From: Noviherbaspirillum aerium
Lineage (GTDB): Bacteria > Pseudomonadota > Gammaproteobacteria > Burkholderiales > Burkholderiaceae_D
Reading direction: 5' to 3'
Assembly: GCF_008929045.1 (NCBI RefSeq)
Contig: NZ_VFAH01000005.1
Span: 124,001-188,000, forward strand
DNA length: 64,000 nucleotides
The position numbers were made by a program, and so were the translations under genes. How positions within the stretch are numbered: position 1 is the first letter of the stretch; each line of letters opens with the position of its first letter. Of the stretch, positions 28,724 through 38,702 are shown piece by piece. The notes beneath the pieces are model-generated. The model was not told the origin of the DNA, searched no databases, and was given only the letters and a program-made list of their open reading frames with translations.

Positions 28724-29191
28724 TCAGGCGTGAATGCTGGGCTGCCAGGCAAGGATGCGGGCATGTACCGAGGCCGCGTCGGGGTCAGCCGCCAGCTGAT
28801 TGCGGAAATTTTCGTCTGAAAACATTTCGGCGACTTCCGACAGGATTTCCAGGTGCTGCTGGGTAACGTGATCCGGAATCAGCAGGAAAACCAGCAGCTT
28901 GACGGGCTGGCCGTCCGGAGATTCGAAGGGAATCGCTTCCTTCAGCCTGACAAAGGCCGCCAGCGGCGCTTTCAAACCCTTGATCCTGCCATGGGGAACG
29001 GCAACGCTATGACCCAGGCCGGTGGACCCGAGACGCTCGCGCGCGAAGAGGTTGTCCGAGACCATCGAGCGGGCAATGCCGCAGTTGTTCTCGAATATCA
29101 ATCCTGCTTGTTCGAATGCGCGTTTCTTGCTTGACACCTCAAGATCAAGAACGACATTGTTCAATGCCAGGATTTTTGCAAGATTGGTCAT
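28724..29191 (-). CDS. ptsN: PTS IIA-like nitrogen regulatory protein PtsN
   Basis: EIIA(Ntr) of the nitrogen phosphotransferase system, which regulates potassium, nitrogen and stress functions by protein contact. The 155-residue product has the phospho-acceptor His67 in SVAVPHGRIKG, preceded by LFARERLGSTGLG. The start chosen (MTNLAKIL) fits the family; a GTG nine codons upstream is possible. A perfect TATAAT lies about 48 bases upstream. It heads ptsN-hprK-rapZ. The hpf gene usually found just upstream in relatives is absent. Confidence 0.95.
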   Translation of the reverse strand: MTNLAKILALNNVVLDLEVSSKKRAFEQAGLIFENNCGIARSMVSDNLFARERLGSTGLGHSVAVPHGRIKGLKAPLAAFVRLKEAIPFESPDGQPVKLLVFLLIPDHVTQQHLEILSEVAEMFSDENFRNQLAADPDAASVHARILAWQPSIHA

Positions 29192-29506
29192 GTTACGCGA
29201 ACTTATGGTGCGATGCACAAAATGAGCTGTCGAGACGCATTATAGGCCTGTTTCCGATATACGTAATTCAAAGCATAGGATGGAAGGCGGAAAGCTTCTT
29301 GACTGTAAGCAGAATGCCGATGCAAATTTTTCAATTTTCATCAGTATCCAGGCTGTCCGATGAAGAACTCCGGTAATTGACCCCAAAACACGGCAATAGT
29401 TTCTTTCGGGGAAAAACGTGGGTTTTGCACGACATTCGCGATGCCGGCATGTCTCGTTCATGCATCCTATCCAGGCCGGCTTGCGCCACTCTTACAGATG
29501 GCGGCA
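29192..29506. other. Intergenic region upstream of ptsN
   Basis: About 315 bases, visibly richer in A+T than its surroundings, between the queF end and the ptsN start. It carries the ptsN promoter at its left side. No credible coding frame was seen; in related genomes hpf and rpoN would be expected here. Confidence 0.5.
29239..29244 (-). promoter_or_regulatory. Candidate -10 box for ptsN
   Basis: Reads TATAAT on the minus strand, a perfect -10, about 48 bases before the ptsN ATG. The -35 is weak (ATTACG at 17-base spacing), so the assignment is moderate. Confidence 0.5.
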
Positions 29507-30346
29507 TTACTGGCGTGCGTTGCGCAGATTCGACGGACGCTGCGAAGTGGTGAAGTTGCTGCGCCACGGGTTGATGTCCAGTCCGCCCCGGCGCGTGTAG
29601 CGCGCGTATACGGCAAGTTTCTGCGGATGACACTGGCGCAGGATATCCATGAAGATGCGCTCGACGCACTGTTCGTGGAATTCATTGTGCTCGCGAAAGC
29701 CGATCAGATATTGCAGCAGACCTTCCTGGTCGATCTGCGGTCCCACATAGCGTATCTGCACGCTGCCCCAATCCGGCTGGCCTGTCACCAGGCAGTTGGA
29801 CTTGAGCAGATGCGACACCAGGGTTTCCTCCACGCTCGCTTCCTCGGCGTTGGCCTTGAGCAGGGAGGCATCCGGCTGGTAATCGCTGACTTCGATATCG
29901 AGCCGGTCGAGCAGCAGGCCGTCCAGTTCTCCCATCTCGAGTTTCGAAAAGCCGTCCGGCAAGGTCAGCTTCACCGACACCGATGCGCCGAAACCGTCGG
30001 ACAGGTCGGCGCGCAGCATGTCGGCCAGTGCTTCCGGACCGGCGATGCGCGTCTGATTCAGGGAGTTGAGATAAAGCTTCAGCGACTTCGACTCGATGAT
30101 GTTGGGCGACTCCGCCGGCACCGTAAAGGTGGCGAGGGCGACCTGCGGCTTGCCGCGCATGTTCAGCCAGGACAATTCATAGGCGTTCCAGATGTCGACG
30201 CCGAAAAAGGGCAGGGTGCCCGTGACGCCGATTTCATCGCGCTTCTGCTGGCGCGCAATCGGAAACAGCAGGGAGGGGTCGTACTGGGTCTGGTAGGCGG
30301 TGGGTTTGCCGAGCGGCGATGCTTCGGGCTGGTTCGGGCTGGTCAT
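29507..30346 (-). CDS. queF: NADPH-dependent 7-cyano-7-deazaguanine reductase
   Basis: Reduces preQ0 to preQ1 in queuosine synthesis. At 279 residues it is the long YqcD-like (type II) form with two tunnelling-fold halves. The substrate-binding motif is in the N-terminal half ([17 protein letters not shown]). The catalytic Cys is in the C-terminal half ([14 protein letters not shown]), with the family stretch [16 protein letters not shown]. The start is taken at MTSPNQPE; a TTG three codons earlier exists. No other queuosine genes are in view. Confidence 0.95.
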   Translation of the reverse strand: MTSPNQPEASPLGKPTAYQTQYDPSLLFPIARQQKRDEIGVTGTLPFFGVDIWNAYELSWLNMRGKPQVALATFTVPAESPNIIESKSLKLYLNSLNQTRIAGPEALADMLRADLSDGFGASVSVKLTLPDGFSKLEMGELDGLLLDRLDIEVSDYQPDASLLKANAEEASVEETLVSHLLKSNCLVTGQPDWGSVQIRYVGPQIDQEGLLQYLIGFREHNEFHEQCVERIFMDILRQCHPQKLAVYARYTRRGGLDINPWRSNFTTSQRPSNLRNARQ

Positions 30347-30475
30347 GATCAACAAGGCTGGTGATAAGGCGGCCGCCGAAATTGCTGGTGCAGGTGTTTA
30401 CCAACTACGGCCGGATAAATGAAAGGTTGCAGGGTGACGCCGCAAAATGAACGCGGCAAAAGCCGGTTCGACCAT

Positions 30476-30511
30476 CCGGCCCGCCGCCGGTTCAAGCCGG
30501 CGGCGGGCCGG
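30476..30511 (-). terminator. Strong hairpin after ilvA (probable terminator)
   Basis: A perfect 15-base inverted repeat (arms starting CCGGCCCGCC) with a 6-base loop, 17 bases past the ilvA stop. There is no immediate T-run, though CTTTT follows some 15 bases on, so termination may be inefficient. Confidence 0.6.
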
Positions 30512-30527
30512 AGCGCCATGCAGCAGA

Positions 30528-32051
30528 TCACAGGAAGAGCTTGTAAGCCGGATTCTCGCTTTCGTCCCAGTAGCGGTAACCGAGCCCGGCAAGGAACTGG
30601 CGGAACGCTTTCATTTCCTTCTTCGGCACCTGGATGCCGACCAGGATGCGGCCCACGTCGCCGCCCTGGTTCCGGTAATGGAATAGGCTGATGTTCCAGT
30701 TCGGCGCCATGCTGTCGAGGAAGCGCATCAGCGCGCCCGGCCGCTCGGGAAATTCGAAGCGGTACAGCAACTCGTCATGCGCGAGCGGGCTCTTGCCGCC
30801 GACCAGGTGGCGCACATGCAGCTTGGCCAGTTCGTCGTGCGTAAGATCCAGAGTCCTGAAACCATGTTTCTCGAAGTTCTTGGTGAGGCGGCCGGGTTCG
30901 TCGCGGCTGGAAATCGTCATGCCGACAAAGACATGCGCCTCTTTGGCATCGCTGATGCGGTAGATGAACTCGGTCACGTTGCGCGGGCCGACCTGCTCGC
31001 AGAAGCGCTTGAAGCTGCCGCGTTCCTCGGGAATGGTCACGGCGAATACCGCTTCGCGCGCCTCGCCGACTTCGGCGCGCTCGGCAACGAAGCGCAGGCG
31101 GTCAAAGTTCATGTTGGCGCCGCAGGCGATGGTAACCAGGGTCTGGCCGCGCACCGGCTTCTTGGAAGTCTTCGCCCGTTCGATGTACTCCTTGGCACCG
31201 GCGATCGCCAGCGCGCCGGCGGGTTCGAGAATGCTGCGGGTGTCCTGGAACACGTCCTTGATCGCCGCGCAGACCGCATCGGTATCGACGATGATGATGT
31301 CATCGACCAGCTTCTTGGCGATGCGGAAGGTTTCCTCGCCCACCAGCTTGACCGCGGTGCCGTCGGAGAACAGGCCGACATCCGGCAATGCGACCCGGCG
31401 TCCGGCCTTGATGCTGCGCGCCATGGCGTCGGAATCGACGGTCTGCACGCCGATGATCTTGATCTCCGGCCGCACCGCCTTGATGTACGAGGCCACGCCC
31501 GAAATCAGTCCGCCGCCGCCGATGGCAACGAAGATCGCATCGATCGGGCCGGTATGCTGGCGCAGGATTTCCATGGCGATGGTGCCCTGGCCGGCAATGA
31601 CATAGGGATCGTCGAAGGGGTGAACGAAAGTCAGCTTTTCCTTCTTTTCGAGCGTGATCGCGTGGTTGTAGGCATCGGTATAGGAGTCGCCGAACAGGAC
31701 GACTTCGCCGCCGCGCGCCTTGACGGCTTCGATCTTGACCGGCGGCGTCGTGGTCGGCATCACGATCACCGCGCGGCAGCCGAGCCTGGCCGCCGACAGG
31801 GCCACGCCCTGGGCATGATTGCCGGCCGAGGCGCAGATGACGCCGCGCTTGAGCTGCGCCGGTGTCAGGTGCGCCATCTTGTTGTAGGCACCGCGCAGCT
31901 TGAAGCTGAAAACGCTCTGAATATCCTCGCGCTTGAGATAAATCTGGTTGTCCATGCGCTCGGACAGCGTAGGCGCAAATTCCAGCGGCGATTCAACGGC
32001 AACATCGTAGACGCGGGCGGTCAGGATTTTCTGTAGATAGTCGGTAGTCAT
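30528..32051 (-). CDS. ilvA: Threonine ammonia-lyase, biosynthetic
   Basis: Deaminates threonine to 2-oxobutanoate, the first step of isoleucine synthesis. At 507 residues it is the long allosteric form. The PLP lysine is Lys51 in SFKLRGAYNK and the phosphate-binding Gly loop is AIGGGGLISG. Two C-terminal ACT-like regulatory domains follow (about residues 330-420 and 425-507; FEKHGFRTLDLTHDE, FLDSMAPNWNISLFHYR), consistent with Ile feedback inhibition. A longer upstream frame was rejected because the family start is MTTDYLQKIL. It diverges from a YqaA-family gene. Confidence 0.96.
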   Translation of the reverse strand: MTTDYLQKILTARVYDVAVESPLEFAPTLSERMDNQIYLKREDIQSVFSFKLRGAYNKMAHLTPAQLKRGVICASAGNHAQGVALSAARLGCRAVIVMPTTTPPVKIEAVKARGGEVVLFGDSYTDAYNHAITLEKKEKLTFVHPFDDPYVIAGQGTIAMEILRQHTGPIDAIFVAIGGGGLISGVASYIKAVRPEIKIIGVQTVDSDAMARSIKAGRRVALPDVGLFSDGTAVKLVGEETFRIAKKLVDDIIIVDTDAVCAAIKDVFQDTRSILEPAGALAIAGAKEYIERAKTSKKPVRGQTLVTIACGANMNFDRLRFVAERAEVGEAREAVFAVTIPEERGSFKRFCEQVGPRNVTEFIYRISDAKEAHVFVGMTISSRDEPGRLTKNFEKHGFRTLDLTHDELAKLHVRHLVGGKSPLAHDELLYRFEFPERPGALMRFLDSMAPNWNISLFHYRNQGGDVGRILVGIQVPKKEMKAFRQFLAGLGYRYWDESENPAYKLFL

Positions 32052-32100
32052 AGGCTCGGCTCGTCGGCATGCCTTCCCCAATGCGGCATGCGAACCCGCA

Positions 32101-32108
32101 ATTATAAT
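32101..32108. promoter_or_regulatory. Symmetric -10 element between ilvA and yqaA-like gene
   Basis: ATTATAAT is its own reverse complement, so a perfect TATAAT is offered on both strands in the 124-base divergent gap. No clear -35 is seen on either side. Confidence 0.4.
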
Positions 32109-32175
32109 GGACACCCCTTGCCGGACCCGGATTGCGCCGCATACCGGGTATCGGCCGACCTCTATTGACGACTTG

Positions 32176-32664
32176 ATGATCGAATCCGCTGTCCGCTGGC
32201 TGTTAGACGTTCTCTCCGTGCCCGATGTCGGGCTTACCTCCGTGTTCCTGATCAGCGTCCTGTCGGCGACGCTGCTGCCGCTCGGGTCCGAGCCGGCGGT
32301 CTTTGCCGTGGCCAAGGCGAATCATGGGCTGTTCTGGCCGGCGATCCTGGTCGCCACGGCCGGCAATACGATAGGCGGCATCATCGACTACTGGATGGGC
32401 TACGGCGCCAAGATGGCCCTGGCCAAGGAGCGGGAGAGCCGCTGGTTCGGCTGGCTGCAGCGCTACGGCGCCAAGACCCTGCTGCTGGCCTGGCTGCCTG
32501 CGATCGGCGATCCGCTGTGCGCGCTGGCGGGCTGGCTAAAACTGCCGTTCTGGCCGTCGGTGTTCTACATGGCGATCGGCAAATTCCTCCGCTATGTCAC
32601 CATGACTGCCGCACTGTTGTACGTTCCCGACGGATTCTGGCGCGGACTTATCAATTTGTTCTGA
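32176..32664 (+). CDS. YqaA family membrane protein (VTT/DedA-like)
   Basis: A 162-residue protein with about four hydrophobic segments and the DedA/VTT-like stretch GSEPAVFAVAKANHGLFWPA and IGDPLCALAGWLKLP. The start chosen is MIESAVRW; a longer frame begins before it but lies over the promoter region. YqaA relatives are small inner-membrane proteins thought to help lipid translocation or membrane homeostasis. Substrate and role here are unknown. Confidence 0.85.
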   Translation: MIESAVRWLLDVLSVPDVGLTSVFLISVLSATLLPLGSEPAVFAVAKANHGLFWPAILVATAGNTIGGIIDYWMGYGAKMALAKERESRWFGWLQRYGAKTLLLAWLPAIGDPLCALAGWLKLPFWPSVFYMAIGKFLRYVTMTAALLYVPDGFWRGLINLF

Positions 32665-32817
32665 AAAGCATTGCTCCCGGTGCAAGTTTCCTCCAACTGA
32701 TGACAAATCGGCCACGGCTTCCGGCTTTTTAGGCGCACGGATCGTAAGGGTGTTGCCGACTGCTGCATTGCATTAAGCTAAAATGCACCTTTAAGGGTTC
32801 AGTCCTACCTATTCTTG

Positions 32818-35800
32818 ATGAACGCCCCAGCTCAAATCCAAGCACTGCTTTCCGAAACGCCCGGCGACGCCATTCCCGACCGCCTGCGCGAGATTCCCTA
32901 CAACTACACCTCGTTTTCCGACCGCGAGATCGTCAAGCGCCTGCTCGGCGACGAAGCCTGGCTGCTGCTCGACCAGCTGCGCGGCGAACGCCAGACCGGC
33001 CGTTCCGCGCGCATGCTCTACGAGGTGCTCGGCGATATCTGGGTGGTGCGCCGCAATCCGTATCTGCAGGACGACCTGCTGTCCAACCCGAAGCGCCGCC
33101 AGGACCTGATCGATGCGCTCAACCATCGCCTCAGCGAAGTCGAGAAGCGCCGCCTGACCACCGACCTGGCCGATGCCGGCGACCCGCATGCGCGGCACCG
33201 CAGCGCCAACGTCGAACTGCTGGTCAAGGCCGCCCGCAAGGCGGTGGCCGACTTCGGCGAAGAATTCCGCAACATGTACGACCTGCGCAAGCGCGCCACG
33301 CGGGTGCTGGGCCGCTACACCGCCAAGGACAACATCAAGTTCGACGGCCTGTCGCGCGTCTCGCACGTGACCGATGCGACCGACTGGCGGGTCGAATATC
33401 CGTTCGTCGTGCTGACGCCGGACGGCGAGGACGAGATGGCCGGCCTGGTGAAGGCCTGCATCGAACTCGGCCTGACCATCATCCCGCGCGGCGGCGGCAC
33501 CGGCTATACCGGCGGCGCCATTCCGCTGACGCCGATGTCGGCCGTGATCAACACCGAAAAGCTGGAGCAGCTGGGCGAAGTCGAAATGACCATGCTGCCC
33601 GAGGTCGACCGTCCGTACGCGACCATCTATTCCGGCGCCGGCGTGGTCACCAAGCGCGTTTCCGATGCCGCCGAAAAGGCCGGCTTCGTGTTCGCGGTCG
33701 ATCCGACTTCCGCCGAAGCCTCCTGCATTGGCGGCAACGTGGCGATGAATGCCGGCGGCAAGAAAGCCGTGCTGTGGGGCACCGCGCTCGACAACCTCGC
33801 CAGCTGGCGCATGGTCGATCCCAACGGCGACTGGCTGGAAGTCACCCGCATCGGGCACAACCTCGGCAAGATCCATGATGCGCCGGTGGCCAGGTTCAAG
33901 CTGGAGTGGACCAAGCCGTCCGAGCGCGGCGCCAAGGCCGGCGCCCCGTTCAAGACCGAATACCTGGAAATCGAAGGCCGCCGCTTCCGCAAGGAAGGAC
34001 TGGGCAAGGACGTCACCGACAAGTTTCTCGCCGGCCTGCCCGGCGTGCAAAAGGAGGGCTGCGACGGCCTGATCACGTCGGCGCGCTGGATCCTGCACAA
34101 GATGCCCAGGCACGCCCGCACCGTCTGTCTCGAATTCTTCGGCCAGGCGCGCGACGCGATTCCGTCCATCGTCGAGATCAAGGACTTCCTCGATGCGGAA
34201 GCGAAAAAGGGCGGCGCCATTCTCGCCGGACTCGAACACCTCGACGAGCGCTACCTGCGCGCGGTCGGCTACGCCACCAAGTCCAAGCGCGGCGTGCTGC
34301 CGAAGATGGCGCTGTTCGGCGACATCGTCGGCGACGACGAGGAAGCCGTCGCCCGCGCCGCCTCGGAAGTGATCCGCATGGCCAATACCCGCGTCGGTGA
34401 AGGCTTCGTCGCGGTCAGTCCGGAAGCGCGCAAGAAATTCTGGCTGGACCGTGCCCGTACCGCGGCCATCGCCAAGCACACCAATGCCTTCAAGATCAAT
34501 GAAGACGTCGTCATCCCGCTCGACCGCATGGGCGAGTACACCGACGGCATCGAGCGCATCAACATCGAACTGTCCATCCGCAACAAGCTGCAGCTGATTG
34601 ACCAGCTCGGCAGGTTCTTTGCCTCCGGCCACCTGCCGCTGGGCAAGAGCGAGGATGCGGAAGCCAACGACATTCCGCCGGAAGAGCTGCTCGGCGACCG
34701 CGTCGCGCAGGCGCGCCAGCTGATCGACGATACCGATGCGCGCTGGGGCTACCTGCTGGCCAACCTCGACAAGCCGCTGATGGAAGCGCGCGACGATCTG
34801 GCCGCGCGCGGCGTGCCGATGACCTGGGTCGACGAGCGCCTGCAGCGCCAGCCGCAAGCGAAAGTCTTCCATGTGGTCCAGGACCGCACCATCCGCGTGT
34901 CATGGAAGGGCGAAGTGCGGGCCCAGCTGCGCCAGATCTTCAACGGCGGCGCGTTCAAGCTCATCCTCGATGAATGCAGCGCGATCCACAAGCGCGTGCT
35001 GCGCGGCCGCGTCTTCGTGGCCCTGCACATGCACGCGGGCGACGGCAACGTCCACACCAACCTCCCGGTCAACTCCGACCATTACGAGATGCTGCAGGAC
35101 GCCCATGCCGCGGTCGAGCGCATCATGGTGCTGGCCCGTTCGCTCAACGGCGTGATCTCGGGCGAGCACGGCATTGGCATCACCAAGCTGGAATTCCTGA
35201 CCGAAGAGGAAATCCAGGATTTCCGCGATTACAAGCTGCGCGTCGATCCGGAAGGCCGCTTCAACAAGGGCAAGCTGCTCAACGATCCGGCCATGCCGGC
35301 CGACCTGCGCAATGCCTACACGCCGTCCTTCGGCCTGATGGGCCATGAATCGCTGATCATGCAGCAGAGCGACATCGGCGCCATCGCCAACAGCGTCAAG
35401 GACTGCCTGCGCTGCGGCAAGTGCAAGCCGGTCTGCTCGACGCATGTGCCGCGCGCCAACCTGCTGTACTCGCCGCGCAACAAGATCCTGGCGACCTCGC
35501 TGCTGGTCGAGGCCTTCCTGTATGAAGAGCAGACCCGCCGCGGCGTGTCGATCAAGCACTGGGAAGAATTCGAGGACGTGGCCGACCATTGCACCGTCTG
35601 CCACAAGTGCGTCACGCCTTGCCCGGTCGACATCGACTTCGGCGACGTCTCCATGAACATGCGCAACCTGCTGCGCAAGATGGACAAGAAGTCGTTCAAC
35701 CCCGGCACCGCGGCCGCGATGTTCTTCCTGAACGCCACCGATCCGGCCACCATCAACGCCACCCGCGCGGCGATGACCGGCCTCGGCTACAAGGCCCAGC

Positions 35801-36816
35801 GCATCGCCAATGACCTGCTGAAGAAGTTCGCGAAGAAGCAGACCAAGGCGCCGCCCGCTACCCACGGCAAGCCGCCGATCAAGGAGCAGGTGATTCACTT
35901 CGTCAACAAGAAGATGCCGGGCAACCTGCCGAAGAAGACGGCGCGCGCGCTGCTCGACATCGAAGACGACAAGATCGTGCCGATCATCCGCGATCCGAAG
36001 AAGACCACCGCCGACACCGAAGCGGTGTTCTACTTCCCGGGCTGCGGCTCGGAGCGCCTGTTCTCGCAGGTCGGCCTCGCCACGCAGGCGATGCTCTGGC
36101 ATGTCGGGGTGCAGACCGTGCTGCCGCCGGGCTATCTCTGCTGCGGCTATCCGCAGCGCGGCTCCGGCCAGTACGACAAGGCCGAGAAGATGATCACCGA
36201 CAACCGCGTGCTGTTCCACCGCATGGCCAACACGCTGAACTACCTCGACATCAAGACAGTCGTAGTGTCGTGCGGCACCTGCTACGACCAGCTGCAGAGC
36301 TATGAATTCGAGAAGATATTCCCCGGCTGCCGGATCATCGACATCCACGAATACCTGCTCGAAAAGAATGTGAAGCTCGAAGGCGTCACCGGCACCCGCT
36401 ACATGTACCACGACCCCTGCCACACGCCGATGAAGCAGCAGGATCCGCTGAAGACGGTGAATGCGCTGATCACCACCGATGACGGCGCCAAGGTCGAGAA
36501 GAACGACCGCTGCTGCGGCGAGTCCGGCACCTTTGCCGTGAGCCGCCCGGACATCTCGACCCAGGTTCGCTTCCGCAAGGAAGTCGAGATGAAGAAAGGC
36601 GTGGACAAGGTGCGCGGCGACGGTTTCGGCGGCGATGTGAAGATTCTCACTTCCTGCCCGTCGTGCCTGCAGGGCCTGAACCGCTACAATGAAGATTCGG
36701 GCACCACCGCGGACTATATCGTGGTGGAAATGGCAAGGCACCTGCTCGGCGAAAACTGGTTGCCCGACTATGTGGCGAGGGCGAACAGCGGCGGTATCGA
36801 ACGCGTCCTTGTTTGA
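32818..36816 (+). CDS. Fused FAD-linked oxidoreductase / Fe-S / CCG-domain dehydrogenase
   Basis: A 1332-residue multidomain enzyme, probably an oxidase or quinone-linked dehydrogenase of a 2-hydroxy acid such as D-lactate. In order: an N-terminal DUF3683-type region (about 1-185), an FAD-binding PCMH domain (about 190-420, with [11 protein letters not shown]), a C-terminal FAD-oxidase domain (to about 820, [13 protein letters not shown]) and a two-cluster ferredoxin domain ([11 protein letters not shown] near 863, [12 protein letters not shown] near 925). Two CCG (heterodisulfide-reductase-like) repeats follow (GCG...CCGYPQRG and PCH...CCGESGTFA, about 1075-1245). The GlcD/GlcF-like parts are normally separate subunits. 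There is no signal peptide. The substrate is inferred only. Confidence 0.9.
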   Translation: MNAPAQIQALLSETPGDAIPDRLREIPYNYTSFSDREIVKRLLGDEAWLLLDQLRGERQTGRSARMLYEVLGDIWVVRRNPYLQDDLLSNPKRRQDLIDALNHRLSEVEKRRLTTDLADAGDPHARHRSANVELLVKAARKAVADFGEEFRNMYDLRKRATRVLGRYTAKDNIKFDGLSRVSHVTDATDWRVEYPFVVLTPDGEDEMAGLVKACIELGLTIIPRGGGTGYTGGAIPLTPMSAVINTEKLEQLGEVEMTMLPEVDRPYATIYSGAGVVTKRVSDAAEKAGFVFAVDPTSAEASCIGGNVAMNAGGKKAVLWGTALDNLASWRMVDPNGDWLEVTRIGHNLGKIHDAPVARFKLEWTKPSERGAKAGAPFKTEYLEIEGRRFRKEGLGKDVTDKFLAGLPGVQKEGCDGLITSARWILHKMPRHARTVCLEFFGQARDAIPSIVEIKDFLDAEAKKGGAILAGLEHLDERYLRAVGYATKSKRGVLPKMALFGDIVGDDEEAVARAASEVIRMANTRVGEGFVAVSPEARKKFWLDRARTAAIAKHTNAFKINEDVVIPLDRMGEYTDGIERINIELSIRNKLQLIDQLGRFFASGHLPLGKSEDAEANDIPPEELLGDRVAQARQLIDDTDARWGYLLANLDKPLMEARDDLAARGVPMTWVDERLQRQPQAKVFHVVQDRTIRVSWKGEVRAQLRQIFNGGAFKLILDECSAIHKRVLRGRVFVALHMHAGDGNVHTNLPVNSDHYEMLQDAHAAVERIMVLARSLNGVISGEHGIGITKLEFLTEEEIQDFRDYKLRVDPEGRFNKGKLLNDPAMPADLRNAYTPSFGLMGHESLIMQQSDIGAIANSVKDCLRCGKCKPVCSTHVPRANLLYSPRNKILATSLLVEAFLYEEQTRRGVSIKHWEEFEDVADHCTVCHKCVTPCPVDIDFGDVSMNMRNLLRKMDKKSFNPGTAAAMFFLNATDPATINATRAAMTGLGYKAQRIANDLLKKFAKKQTKAPPATHGKPPIKEQVIHFVNKKMPGNLPKKTARALLDIEDDKIVPIIRDPKKTTADTEAVFYFPGCGSERLFSQVGLATQAMLWHVGVQTVLPPGYLCCGYPQRGSGQYDKAEKMITDNRVLFHRMANTLNYLDIKTVVVSCGTCYDQLQSYEFEKIFPGCRIIDIHEYLLEKNVKLEGVTGTRYMYHDPCHTPMKQQDPLKTVNALITTDDGAKVEKNDRCCGESGTFAVSRPDISTQVRFRKEVEMKKGVDKVRGDGFGGDVKILTSCPSCLQGLNRYNEDSGTTADYIVVEMARHLLGENWLPDYVARANSGGIERVLV

Positions 36817-36901
36817 GTCGTTTGCGTTGCGACCGGAGGGCGTTCACGATAATTGAACGCCCTCCGGCCTGGCCTGGCTTGTTCAACATCTCGACAGGAA
36901 A

Positions 36902-37342
36902 ATGATGGCTAAAGAAGCGTGTGAACTGTGCATGCATCCCGGTGGCGAAGTCATCTACCGGGATGACAATTATCGAATCGTGCTGGTCGATGACGAGCGC
37001 TATCCCGGCTTTTGCCGCGTGATCTGGAATGCGCATGTTGCCGAGATGACCGACTTGGCGACGGCAGAGCGCGCCATCCTGATCGCCGCCGTCTGGCAGG
37101 TGGAGGAGGCCATCCGCGAAACCATGCAGCCGCACAAGATCAATGTGGCCAGCCTCGGCAACGTCGTTCCGCACCTGCACTGGCATGTCATTCCGCGCTA
37201 CGAGAATGACGCGCATTTTCCCAATCCGATCTGGGGCGAGGTCAAGCGCACCCCGATTTCCAGCGAACTCGCCAAGCGCAAGGCGCTGGTGGCGCGTCTG
37301 CGCGAAGCACTGCAGGACCGCTTCGAAGAGTCGCTGCTGTAA
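36902..37342 (+). CDS. HIT family protein
   Basis: A histidine-triad nucleotide-binding protein of 146 residues with the active motif HLHWHVIPR (HxHxHxx) and an N-terminal CELCMHPGGEVIYRDD. Such proteins hydrolyse nucleoside phosphoramidates or dinucleotides; the substrate is unknown. Tandem ATGs follow an AGGA ribosome site. It lies between the large dehydrogenase and a DUF971 gene. Confidence 0.92.
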   Translation: MMAKEACELCMHPGGEVIYRDDNYRIVLVDDERYPGFCRVIWNAHVAEMTDLATAERAILIAAVWQVEEAIRETMQPHKINVASLGNVVPHLHWHVIPRYENDAHFPNPIWGEVKRTPISSELAKRKALVARLREALQDRFEESLL

Positions 37343-37420
37343 GCCCGGCGCCGCAACCAGGCCCGTCCCCAACGGCAAGATCCGATTTTCAGTTCGATTC
37401 ACAGGTTCATCAATCCAGAC

Positions 37421-37849
37421 ATGGCCAATCCCAAGACCGCCACACCCGCACCCACATCACTGACCGTCCGCAGCCAATCCAGGGTGCTGGAAATCGCCTT
37501 CGATTCGGGCGAGGAGTTTTCCCTGCCTTTCGAATTCCTGCGGGTCTACTCGCCTTCCGCCGAAGTGCGCGGACACGGAGCCGGCCAGGAAGTGCTGCAG
37601 ACCGGCAAGCGCAATGTCGCCATCACCGAAATGGAGCCGGTCGGCAACTATGCGGTCCAGCCGCAATTCTCGGACGGCCACAATTCCGGCATTTTTTCCT
37701 GGGATTACCTGTACTGGCTCGGCAGCAACCAGCCTGAACTCTGGGAAGACTACCTGCAGCGGCTGGAAGCGGCCGGCCATACCCGGGAAAGCGGCCGCGA
37801 TGCGCCGATGCCGGAAGCCGGCGGCCACGCCTGCGGACATCATCATTAA
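37421..37849 (+). CDS. DUF971 domain-containing protein
   Basis: A 142-residue protein whose core (about 15-110) matches the DUF971 / gamma-butyrobetaine hydroxylase-like N-terminal domain: LEIAFDSGEEFSLPFEFLR, VGNYAVQPQFSDGHNSGIFSW split across its middle, and YLYWLGSNQPELW. The C-terminus is His-rich (HACGHHH), suggesting metal binding. It lies upstream of ubiE, as in many Burkholderiales. A link to Fe-S metabolism has been suggested for the family; the function is not established. Confidence 0.85.
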   Translation: MANPKTATPAPTSLTVRSQSRVLEIAFDSGEEFSLPFEFLRVYSPSAEVRGHGAGQEVLQTGKRNVAITEMEPVGNYAVQPQFSDGHNSGIFSWDYLYWLGSNQPELWEDYLQRLEAAGHTRESGRDAPMPEAGGHACGHHH

Positions 37850-37958
37850 GCGCTGCGGCGGTTGATGGCCCGTCGCCATCTGCGGGCTTCACGGAACGCT
37901 TGGCGGCGGCAGGTGTCTGCACTTGTATAATGCGCGCTGGACCAATCAGCCTGACGCC

Positions 37959-38693
37959 ATGACCAATACCACCCATTTCGGTTATCAGACCGTTTCTGAA
38001 GACGAGAAGGTACACAAAGTCGCCGAAGTCTTTCATTCCGTCGCAGCAAAATACGACGTGATGAACGACCTGATGTCTGGCGGCCTGCACCGGATATGGA
38101 AGGCATTCACCATCGCCCAGGCCGGCGTGCGGCCGGGATTCAAGGTGCTCGACATTGCCGGCGGCACCGGCGACCTGTCGAAGGCCTTCGCCAGGCAGGC
38201 AGGCCCGACCGGCGAAGTCTGGCTGACCGACATCAATGAATCGATGCTGCGCGTCGGGCGCGACCGGCTATTGAACAAGGGGTTGATGACCCCCACCTTG
38301 CTGTGTGATGCTGAAAAACTGCCGTTCCCGAGTAATTATTTCGATCGCGTCAGCGTGGCCTTCGGCCTGCGCAACATGACGCACAAGGATGCCGCGCTGG
38401 CGGAAATGCGCCGTGTGCTCAAGCCGGGCGGCAAGCTGCTGGTTCTGGAATTCTCGAAGGTGAATGACGCCCTGCAAAAGCCGTACGATCTTTATTCGTT
38501 TTCCGTACTGCCATGGCTGGGCCAGCGGATCGCCAACGATGCCGAGAGCTATCGCTATCTGGCCGAATCGATCCGCATGCATCCTGATCAGGAAACACTG
38601 AAGACCATGATGGAGACGGCTGGACTGGAACGTGTCGAGTACTTCAACCTGACTGCCGGCGTCGCTGCATTGCATACCGGCATCAAACTGTAG
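37959..38693 (+). CDS. ubiE: Ubiquinone/menaquinone biosynthesis C-methyltransferase
   Basis: C-methylates 2-octaprenyl-6-methoxy-benzoquinol in ubiquinone synthesis. The 244-residue class I SAM methyltransferase has [20 protein letters not shown] at its N-terminus, the SAM loop [12 protein letters not shown], and the UbiE signatures [20 protein letters not shown] and [14 protein letters not shown] split over the C-terminal half. The start is MTNTTHFGY; an upstream frame adds 12 residues. ubiJ and ubiB lie 1-2 kb downstream. Confidence 0.96.
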   Translation: MTNTTHFGYQTVSEDEKVHKVAEVFHSVAAKYDVMNDLMSGGLHRIWKAFTIAQAGVRPGFKVLDIAGGTGDLSKAFARQAGPTGEVWLTDINESMLRVGRDRLLNKGLMTPTLLCDAEKLPFPSNYFDRVSVAFGLRNMTHKDAALAEMRRVLKPGGKLLVLEFSKVNDALQKPYDLYSFSVLPWLGQRIANDAESYRYLAESIRMHPDQETLKTMMETAGLERVEYFNLTAGVAALHTGIKL

Positions 38694-38702
38694 GAGAGTG
38701 CC

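Noticed and set aside
32809-36741. Two long antisense frames (687 and 613 codons) under the FAD/Fe-S dehydrogenase gene
   Set aside because: Same codon-bias artefact; no family features, and no ribosome sites noted.
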